Shown here: positions 55,698 to 64,000 of the stretch, one piece after another
Position numbering within the stretch: the first letter of the stretch is position 1
Layout of the letters: every line of letters begins with the position of its first letter
Assembly (NCBI RefSeq): GCF_000203795.2
Contig: NW_006281099.1
Span: 980,690 to 1,044,689, forward strand
DNA length: 64,000 nucleotides
DNA from: Batrachochytrium dendrobatidis JAM81
Lineage: Eukaryota > Chytridiomycota > Chytridiomycetes > Rhizophydiales
Direction: 5' to 3'
The notes under the pieces: model-generated
The model's input: only the letters and a program-made list of their open reading frames with translations
Databases searched by the model: none
Told to the model about the DNA's origin: nothing
Made by a program: the position numbers and the translations under genes

Positions 55698-58600
55698 ATG
55701 TATAAGCGAAGTATAAGCAAAGATATGATTTCAGGGCCAATGAACCCAGAGTAAGTTTTACCAAAGAGTAGATTTGAATATATATCTAATTTTTACCTCG
55801 AGTATAGCTAGATGCAAGCTAACGAAAATTAATATTATCATTTTGGACAATGGCTTAGACACCTGGTCCATATTGACGGTACTGGACTTGGTGAAACGCC
55901 ATTATCAACATTACTAAATGCGAGTGTAACTCGTACGTATCATACGCCTATATATTCTAATTCACGTCTGGTGATGTCTTTTGAAGATGCAGCTTTTGTA
56001 TCCAAATTTCAGCAACTCGAGTGTGTAGATGGCTAAACAAACCTTTTTTTTATTCGTCGCGTATGAATTCAAAATACTACTGGGATGTCTAATCATATAA
56101 CCCAATCTAGCAAGAGTGCTACCACCTAGTCATCTGATTCAGGCATCATCTTCAAATGCTTTAACAGATGCCAAACCACAATTAAAGAAACTGATTTCGA
56201 CACCAGAGAATTTCGAGTAAGTCGAGACATTTGCATTTAAAACTAGAGTGACGTCTAATGCTGATGAATAGACTAGTGTTTTTCATTTTAAAATGGACTA
56301 AACATTAAAACCGTTTTAAAATTTTAAATCCAACTATATGCTGGTCAACCTACAGTCACCGACTGCATGCAGAGACAATTGAACAGGCGGAGCAAATGCT
56401 ATCTACAATGGTGTTTGAAGCTCGTAAGTTTATATATTTTATTGCAACCATATTGTTTATTGATTGAAATTAAGCGTATTGTAAATCTGTAATGTGAATA
56501 TACCAATTGCTCGCCATAGTCAAAACGACAGAATGCAATCCAAAGTCAGTTGTATCTGCTGGAAAAAGCGATGCAGTTGATACACCTGAAACTAAATCTT
56601 CTCGTCGAGCTGGAGCAATCGACAAGGCTATGATTTCAGCACCTATCGGTTTTGAGTAAGTGATTTTTGATTAGATTTTTACGTAGCACGCCATGTTTAA
56701 AAAAGGATAGCCGTTGATTTTTGGTTGGAATCATGCATTGTTCATTAGTCACATTGCACATGCGGACACGGGAGAAGACATTGCTGCAATCGCTCAGAAT
56801 GCACCGCAAAATCAATGTAAGATTTCAAATATGTATTCATACTTTTTATAAAATATTGGAGTCATTATGGTATAAGCCAGTCCTAAATACTTGAGTAGAT
56901 GCACAGGCACAGTCTGCCGAACCAACGTTTCTGTCACCTAAGCGATCCATGACGATGCAGCGTACAAAAAGCCAAAAGACAGATGATTCATCTAATGTTC
57001 GTACATATCAGAAATCCTTTATTACCAACGCATTATCCCGTGCAACAACAATGAAAAAACCACGATTGCAAATCGGGTTGCCAACGTTAGTTATGAGTTC
57101 ATCAAGTCAAATTGAGCCTACAGCAAACTTATCACCCAGTACAGCTATTACACCGAGTTCAGCTGTAAAAAGTATTCCAGGTTTGATTGATGTAGGAGGT
57201 TTTAATGCAGAAGGAAATCCACGCCATCCTCCTGATCTTGCAGAGCATCCACATTACACTTTTCTATCAACGACTAAAACCCAAGCTGCGCCAACTTCAT
57301 CTACTTTAAAATCAAAAACGTTTATTTTAGATCAACTTAAAAATACCAAATGGGAGGGGTTGCTCAACATGGGCCCATCAGCCCGTACGCTTCGCAGGGT
57401 TGATCTCGATACCCAGCTTCGTATAACAGAAAGCCAAACCGAGCGCCGTAAGCTCCATGAAGCTTATCTCATCCATGAAAGTCAAACCCTTCGCCACCAG
57501 CGAGAAAAAATTACCATTACAGATTTTGAAGTACTGAAAACCCTCGGGCATGGTGGATTTGGTGTTGTTCGCCTTGTTAGAGATAAAACCACTCGCGAGA
57601 TTTTTGCCATGAAGGTTTTGAGGAAATGCGAAATGATTAAAATGAAACAGGAAAGTCACGTCCGAGCTGAGCGTGATCTCTTGGGATGTGCTTCTGAAGT
57701 CGCCGAGTGGATCGTTCGGCTAGTCTATACATTCCAAGACCCAGACTATCTATACTTTGTACTTGAATTTATGCCAGGTGGCGATTTGCTTGGATTACTG
57801 ATCAAGCTGGATATTTTCAACGAAGATTTTGCCAAGCATTACTGTGCCGAGATGGTCATGGCAATCGAAGAAGTGCATAAGCTGGGCATGATTCATCGAG
57901 ATGTAAAACCAGACAACTTTCTTTTTAATTCACAGGGGCATTTACGGTTAGCAGATTTTGGACTGGCAACAGATTTTTATTCATGGAGACAAAGAAATAG
58001 CTTGTTTGATGATCAAGTGAGCAATGTGACCACTACAAATATCTCTGATACAAGAGAGCCATCTGCTGCCGAAAACAAAAACACTGCGGCATCCAAGCCT
58101 ATTCCAATTGGTATGCAAATGGGTCAGAAATTTTCCAAATCTGAAAGTATGCTCAACGAAAAAGTTGTAGATGGAACTGCTACAACTGTTACAGAAAAGG
58201 TGGTGACCAACATAGCTGAAGCATCTCCAGTAAATGTAATTCCTGCTCAACCTCCACACCAGGTTCTCTCTAAATCAGCCAAAACATCCATGAGAAAATT
58301 TGCTGCCTTTTCCATTGTTGGAACCAATAATTATATTGCTCCAGAAGTCCTCAGAAGTAACAGTTCACAAGGATACGACAAATCTTGCGATTGGTGGTCA
58401 TTAGGAGTCATTTTATTTGAAATGCTATTTGGGTTTCCTCCGTTTTGCTCAAAAACTCAATCACAGACAAAAACCAAGATTTTGAATTGGAGGCAGTCTT
58501 TAGTTTTCCCAGATCAGCCAGTTGTTTCAGAAAATGCCAAGGATTTGATACGGAGATTGATTTGTGATGCCGGAAATCGGTTTGGATCCAAGCCAATTGT

Positions 58601-59063
58601 ATTTGGGTCTAGTGGTGCTGATGTCTTGGGTACTCCGACCAAGGGAAATCGCACCCTTTCATCAGACGCATTCGTGAATCGTATTCTTGGTGAGGGCGAT
58701 GCCGAAGACATCAAAGCACACCCATGGTTTTCTGGTACAGATTGGGAGCAGTTGCATGCCATTACACCACCTTTTGTTCCCGATCTCCAAGAAAACACGG
58801 ATACATCATATTTTGAGCAAGTGGACGAAGATGAGATTCAGCGTATGTTGCAAGTAAATTCCAGTACTAAAGACAATGAGAAAACGGCGGATATGATTGA
58901 TGCTGAAAAGCGATTGGCATTTGTTGGGTTTACGTACCGAGCCCCAAAGGCGCATTCAAAAACCGTAAAAGTTGCTCAACCATCCAAATTGGGTGACGCC
59001 CAAGCATTCAATGGCTTCAAAATCATAGATAAAGAAGACTCTGACAGTATAGACAGCTTGTAA
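55698..59063 (+). CDS. NDR/LATS-type AGC kinase with three N-terminal CRIB motifs (7 exons)
   Basis: Exons 55698-55750, 55859-55932, 56111-56216, 56356-56423, 56520-56655, 56749-56816, 56899-59063; 2670 nt, 889 residues, phases all close. CRIB-like motifs: ISGPMNPEHLVH (11-22; Pro replaces the usual Phe), ISTPENFDHRLH (71-82) and ISAPIGFDHIAH (139-150), the last two fitting I-S-x-P-x2-F-x-H-x2-H. CRIB motifs bind GTP-loaded Cdc42/Rac. After a disordered linker comes an NDR-like catalytic domain: GHGGFG loop, K407, LEFMPGGDLLGLL, HRDVKPDN (D503), DFG (D521), AFSIVGTNNYIAPE, DWWSLGVILFEML. An insert of about 100 residues precedes the activation segment, and a hydrophobic motif FVGFTYR (T847) lies near the end. 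NDR kinases act in polarity and septation. Intron phases within each CRIB are identical. Confidence 0.9.
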
Positions 59064-59286
59064 TATTCAGCTTTTTTCAATTCATGAGATTGAATAAAAA
59101 TTAATACTTTTTGCTCGTTCAACTACTCGGTCAGCTTGCAACCATAGACGAATAAATAAACTACACATACGGATATAATCTGATTTATTTTGCTTTAATT
59201 TCAACAGGTTTGAATTTTATTTGGTGATTAAAGACTGCCGTTTGAATATTTAATCGCCAATTTTTGGTCCATATTCTCCAGTGTAA

Positions 59287-61142
59287 CTATGCTTTTTTCT
59301 TAACAACCTGGATAATATCTTCATCTTCTACAATGTGACCAAGACCGACTCGCTGAGGATTGTGCTTTGCCGATACACCCCACACGAGCGCAAACTAGCA
59401 ATATAGTCGAGTCACTAGTTAAATTGGGTATACTAAAACGGTATTGCAATGCAAGTCGAGCAAAAATCAACAGCCACCAAATAATGTCTTACCTTGAATT
59501 CATCGAGTAGTGATCTATGAATGGATCTACATACTTGTTCAACGGTGGATCCTCGCTTTAGAATCAATCCAGGTTCAAAATCAGGAAATTCGCCACGCTT
59601 TTTCGTATAGACACGAATCAAGTCTAAATGATGCCACAGCTGATCAACCAAATACTCCAAATTCAGGTCAGATTCACATGAAATCACCACAGTATAATCC
59701 TGCCGTGCAAGTCGATCAACTTCCTCGATTGAAACCTGTGATTGTATGACAAAATAGGTCATTTGAATGGTACATGAAATAGTTAATACAAGTCCATTTA
59801 AACAAGAGATTGGCTGAGAAACAGAGTAATGCACCTGATCAATCTTGTTATAGCAGTATAAACACTTGATGTATTTTCTATTTCCAAGAACAACGTCAAT
59901 AAACTGGTCAACCGTGGCATCTTCTCGAACCAACACTTCTGCATTGTGAATCTACTCAATGTGTTATAAAATGAGTTGGTTTTATACATTCTTCAAATCG
60001 AGTTTTGTGAATTTTTTTAAATCTACCTTGTAGTCGTGCAAGATCTAAAACCAACACCAAAAAAGTAGTTTAAGTAAATACGTTGATGTTTTTGGATACA
60101 CTATAGCAAGTCAAACCCACATTGTACACCATCTTTTCGTTTAAATGTGTCAATTTTTGAGTGGCATTGAAGGAAATACCGCCTCCTTTTTTCACTTTGA
60201 AATAGATATTGGGTCTGTGCGTATTGATACGAATACCAACAGCTTCTAATTCTGTTTCAAGAAGCTCACGTTGACGAGGTCCCTTTGTAGCATCCAGCAT
60301 CATGAGAATCAAATCTGCCGTTTTGGCTACAGCAATGACTACAAGACGATCCATTGCAATGCATAAGAGCGTGTTCAATTTGGCAGTTGGCAATAAAACC
60401 GGCAACTAGAGATTTACGGAGATCTCGCAGCACTACACATAGCAATCAATAATGAAATACCTTGTCGCCCACGACCTTTTCCTTGTGATGCACCTTCAAT
60501 GATACCAGGCAAATCCAACAATTGGATCTGAGCACCATTGTAATTGATCTTTCCAGGACTAGAGTACAGATACATGGTAAACCATTTGGATCTACAATAC
60601 ATTTTAATTTAAACCCTACGACTTACATGCAGGTCAGGGTTGTAAATTCATACGATGCAACTTCAGATTTTGTTTCGGTAGTTTTGCTCAGTAGAGTGGA
60701 TTTGCCGACAGATGGGAAACCGACCATGGCCACACGAGCATCGCCTGATCGGACAACATCAAAGCCAACTCCCTTTGGTCCTGAATTTCCGGTTGGTTCG
60801 AGTAGCATTGTGCGATACTTGGCAAGTTTGGCCTTGAGAAGACCAAGATGGTATTCTGTAGCCTTGTTTTTTTGAGTACGAGCGACTTCTCGCTCGATAT
60901 CAGCTATGGTTTTGATTTATCAATACATATGTATGCCAGGCAACATGAGTGTCTTAGTCTACAGCAAATCCAGTGGTTTGATCCATAGAATGAGGATGGA
61001 ATTCCAGTAAAAACTGACTTGGAGTTCAAGGAATTCAAGTTCCAGTCGACACTGAATGACGATGGGGTTTATTCATGAATGCATCAGTTCAAAGTAAATC
61101 CAACAAGAAATAAACACTACCAATCTTCTCCAGAATCCCCAT
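59287..61142 (-). CDS. DRG1: Developmentally regulated GTP-binding protein 1 (8 exons, one of 18 nt)
   Basis: Exons 61142-61121, 60903-60627, 60558-60461, 60338-60121, 60044-60027, 59951-59835, 59735-59493, 59394-59287; 1101 nt, 366 residues, the family length. DRG1 (yeast Rbg1) is an Obg-like GTPase that works with Tma46/DFRP1 on ribosomes. Landmarks: [20 protein letters not shown] start, [14 protein letters not shown]1 [10 protein letters not shown]3 [18 protein letters not shown], the NKID G4 motif, the KKGGGISF segment in the S5D2L region, and a C-terminal TGS domain ([37 protein letters not shown]). The 18-nt exon encodes ILHDYK, needed for the conserved MVYNILHDYKIHNAEV. The first exon is only 22 nt, but it alone supplies the expected N-terminus. 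Confidence 0.95.
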
Positions 61143-61254
61143 TTTATCAGACTGTTGCAGATGTGATGCAGTTTGCAGCTCAAGATAAAATGAATGAAAA
61201 TATTTATATTTTAATCCAATTTCGCCATGTTTTGAAACTATTGACAGCGTCCAA

Positions 61255-61545
61255 CTACTGCTGCATGTTTACAAAGGTTTCGGTTTGTAAACATGCAGAA
61301 CTGGTTTAGGTTAGCGTACAGTTCAAGTAGAATATTGAGGATCGTGTCAGAACAAGACCGAATGAGTGGAGTCTTGTATTAAATCGACAGGATCAACTTG
61401 CTGACCGTGTCAGCAAGTCAGATTGTCATGGTGATACGAGTGATGAATACTCTTGTCGATATTTGCAAAAGAACACACCAGGAATGATGGCTGCTGACAG
61501 CTGTTATGTCCTTATGCCATTTATCACCAGTCATGAAAAGGAAAA
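61255..61545 (+). repeat. Dispersed repeat family B, copy 3
   Basis: Clearest copy: gcagaactggtttaggttag, tcagcaagtcagattgtcat, gcaaaagaacacaccaggaa, each with a counterpart in 29505-29830. An inverted repeat (gcatgtttac / gtaaacatgc) sits near its start at about 61263-61296. No coding frame. It lies between DRG1 and the rhodanese gene. Confidence 0.5.
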
Positions 61546-61637
61546 TTCTCAATACCATTGATTGAAACCAATCATTCAAGATTCATAGCACTTGGATCTT
61601 GCTTTAGATTGTGGCAGAACGGACTGTATTTATTTGT

Positions 61638-62644
61638 TCAATAATCCTTGACTTGCTCAGAAAAAGTCTTGAAGTTGCTGACAATGGGCAACGAAGCCTT
61701 TTTCCACGCAGCAATTCCACCAGTAAGGGAATACACATTGCGATATCCCATTTTTTGAAGCGAGTCTGCAGCAATAATGGATCGCATACCACCCGCACAG
61801 TATAGCACCACATCGTCGTAAAGATCAGGAACTACTCCTTCAATGTCTCGCTCGAGATTACCACGACCAGTATAATGGGCAAAGGGAATATGATCTTCAT
61901 TCCATTCGTAAGTTTCTCTAAAGATTGATTCATACAGCGGATTAGTATTCTCAAGCATAAACCATGCTACCTCGTCTGCAGTATTTGAAGAGTTGACTAG
62001 TCATCCTACACAACATTTAAATTACCTGACATCAAGAATGTGCAGATTAGCGGGTGGTCCATGGATATGGTCGACACAAAGACGTTTATCTAATTCCGAA
62101 ACCGTCATTTCCTTGACGTTGGGTTGAAGAGTTTTGATATGATCAGCAAATCTGCCAAGTGGAGTAGCTGTCATGGAAAAAGGCATTGCATGAGATGCAA
62201 GAGGCATACGCTGCATACAAGGACAAATATATGAACATTAAATAGGATTAGCCAATGAAGAGTTGGTTCAATGCTTTGCAGTATATTCATAAAATCATGA
62301 TGCATGCCAGCATCCATCAACAGGATTAACCAGCTGATCCCAACAGAAGATATTCGAGGTTTGGATAAAGACTTGCTCAGTAGCCCAACACATTATAATA
62401 CTATGAAAAAGACTCTTATCACTCATAATAAATAGTAGCAGTAATGTCTGAGTAGTGAAGCACTAGCATATCCCAGTCGGTGATAATAGTCCAAGACTAT
62501 AAGTTGTAGATAAAATGGGACTGCAAAAAGCAAAGAGCAGCTTCTGTGACTAAAGAAACTCATAAGTACTCGCAGTAAGAATAGCCAGTAAGCACCTACC
62601 AGTGCAGTGCGACGGACAGCAGAGACCAGTCCAGTAGAGATCAT
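61638..62644 (-). CDS. Rhodanese-domain sulfurtransferase, probably mitochondrial (3 exons)
   Basis: Exons 62644-62600, 62210-62026 and 61917-61638 give 169 residues. The first 35 residues are basic, hydroxylated and free of acidic residues (MISTGLVSAVRRTAL then RMPLASHAMPFSM), a mitochondrial presequence. The single rhodanese domain covers about residues 50-160: MTVSELDKRL, LHILDVRETYEWNEDHIPFA, the active-site loop CAGGMRS with the persulfide Cys, then SLQKMGYRNVYSLTGGIAAW. The acceptor at tctttag|AGAAAC (61917) gives the conserved DVRE-YEW junction. The longer reading through 61958 is intronic. Such single-domain enzymes move sulfane sulfur; the partner is unknown. Confidence 0.9.
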
Positions 62645-62827
62645 TTAGAATTCGTCAATGTGAAGGGAAAATGAATTTTTGATTCAAAACGCATCGTCAA
62701 TGATGTCAGTTTAACAACTTTTGAATTGGTAAATTCTCAAACTTGTTGCAAATGTTAAAACTAATGTTTTATTCATTATCTAAAAGTCATTCAAGTTTTT
62801 GGCATTTCAACCCATTGAAATATACTC

Positions 62828-64000
62828 TTAAACAGTCTGATCCATGCTGCGAGAATCCTGTATCTTGATCAACTTGCCTTGAATCTCCTGCACGCTTACA
62901 CACACTCCCTTGTTCTTGGATAAAGGATCATCGCGGTTGCGGCAGTTGACAGAATCGCTCTTTTCTTCTTCCTCTCCAACAACAAAGATAAAATTCCACT
63001 GAGCAATCTCTGCATTTCGAATCTTCTTCTTGAGTGTCAGATCGCTTACATCTGCTTCGGCATAGAGTCCCGCTGCATAGAGTTGATTGGCAACTTTGGT
63101 AGCATACTCATTAAATGGCACAGCAATCGGAACAACAATCACTTGGCGTGGAGAAAGCCAGAATGGCCACTTTCCTGCAAAATTCTCTGTAAGAATAGCA
63201 ATCATTCGCTCAACTGATCCAAGAATAGCTCGATGAATCATTACTGGACGAGAAAATTGATTCGCTGGATCATCTGTACGGTACTCAAGCTCAAATCGAT
63301 CTGGAAGTTGAAAGTCCAATTGGATTGTGGCACACTGATGACGACGACGAAGTGCGTCTGAAATCACAATGTCAATCTTGGGTCCATAAAAGGCTCCATC
63401 CCCTTCATTAAGCGACCATGTAGACCCAAACTTGTTTAAAGCTTCTTCAAGAAGCTTTTCAGCCTGGTCCCACGTAGCAATCTCTCCTAAAAAGTTTTCG
63501 GGTCTAGTAGACAGCTTCAGCTCAAATGTGAATCCAAAAATGCTGTAAATATGCTTGAGAAAATCCAGGCATCCCTCCATTTCAGTGCCAATCTGCAATC
63601 GTATTTCAATGTTATTTGAAATGTAAGCAAAGGTATCGAATGTGAGCAGTATCCACCCATTCATGTATGAAATAAAAACGACTAACCTGGTCCAAACGGC
63701 AGAAAATGTGTGCATCATCCTGCTGGAAACGACGTACGCGAGTGAGTCCTGAAAGTGCGCCAGAAGCCTCGTTACGATGCAGCACTCCAAAATCTGCCAG
63801 GCGAAGTGGAAGCTCACGGTAAGAACGATCGCGATTTTTAAATATTAGACAATGTCCTGGACAGTTCATGGGCTTCAATGCAAACTTTTCCTTTTCAACA
63901 TCAAGGGCAAACATATCCTCGTGGTAGTTGGCCCAATGACCACTACGCTCCCATAGTTTGGTGTTGTACATGTTAGGAGTGACAACTTCATGAAAGCCAC
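62828..64000 (-). CDS. THS1: Threonyl-tRNA synthetase, C-terminal part (runs off the window)
   Basis: Exons 64000 (continuing)-63687 and 63592-62828, phase 0 junction. About 359 residues are visible, from within the class II catalytic domain to the stop. It charges tRNA-Thr. Seen: [29 protein letters not shown] (first zinc ligand Cys), motif 2 [25 protein letters not shown] (second ligand His), [27 protein letters not shown] (third ligand His and motif 3). Then comes the anticodon-binding domain ([29 protein letters not shown]). The N-terminal TGS and editing domains lie beyond the right edge. It is complete at its 3' end. Confidence 0.95.

Noticed and set aside
61918..61958. Longer third exon of the rhodanese gene reading DEVAWFMLENTN
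   Set aside because: Joining it to exon 2 breaks the frame. The acceptor at 61918-61919 gives the conserved LDVRETYEW junction exactly, so this segment is intron.

Overview
This window is eukaryotic, fungal, AT-rich sequence. Housekeeping genes are split by many short introns (mostly 50-120 nt, GT-AG, a few GC-AG). The gene set points to a flagellated (zoosporic) fungus: lysine biosynthesis by the fungal alpha-aminoadipate route (LYS9) and ergosterol synthesis (ERG1) sit next to a centriole protein (CEP44) and a probable axonemal protein, which non-flagellated fungi lack. A fungalysin (M36) metalloprotease and several large secreted, repeat-rich proteins of no known family suggest a chytrid of the Batrachochytrium type. 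That placement is inference from gene content, not a database match.

Layout. 0-5 kb: a Ser-rich protein (-) and LYS9 (+, 12 exons), divergent. 5-8 kb: decayed transposon sequence. 8-16 kb: secretome block with a Reeler-domain protein (+), a 1686-residue Gln/Glu-rich secreted repeat protein carrying six cationic Cys modules (+), and a small secreted protein (-). 17-24 kb: CEP44 (-), a probable flagellar protein (-), ERG1 (+, 11 exons). 24-27 kb: divergent ribosomal genes eL31 (-) and P2 (+), then a Pam18/Tim14-type J protein (-). 27.6-29.3 kb: another secreted repeat protein (+). 30-33 kb: adenosine kinase (+), a two-UBA protein (-), a selenoprotein-H homologue in Cys form (+). 33.6-41 kb: a PPR protein (-) and phospholipase C (+, 8 exons), divergent. 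41-44 kb: M36 protease (-). 44-49 kb: transposon-rich, with arylamine N-acetyltransferase (+) and a small Ser-rich protein (-) between two inverted copies of one MITE. 49-55 kb: HAS1 helicase (-) and a single-pass membrane protein (-). 55.7-59 kb: an NDR-type AGC kinase with three N-terminal CRIB motifs (+). 59-64 kb: DRG1 GTPase (-, 8 exons), a mitochondrial-type rhodanese (-), and the 3' part of threonyl-tRNA synthetase (-, runs off the end).

The strongest candidate for something undescribed is the kinase at 55698-59063. Three exon pairs each encode a CRIB (Cdc42/Rac-binding) motif split by an intron at the same codon and phase, fused to an NDR/LATS-like catalytic domain. The second is the 1686-residue secreted protein, which looks like a polyprotein of positively charged segments separated by acidic Gln/Glu repeats. 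A TA-flanked transposon family (Tc1/mariner-like DDE remnants plus MITEs with a shared roughly 24-bp terminal repeat) fills many intergenic gaps.

Splice sites were read by eye from reading frame, GT/GC...AG signals and family conservation. Where exons are listed, the phases were checked to sum to an open frame unless a conflict is stated.
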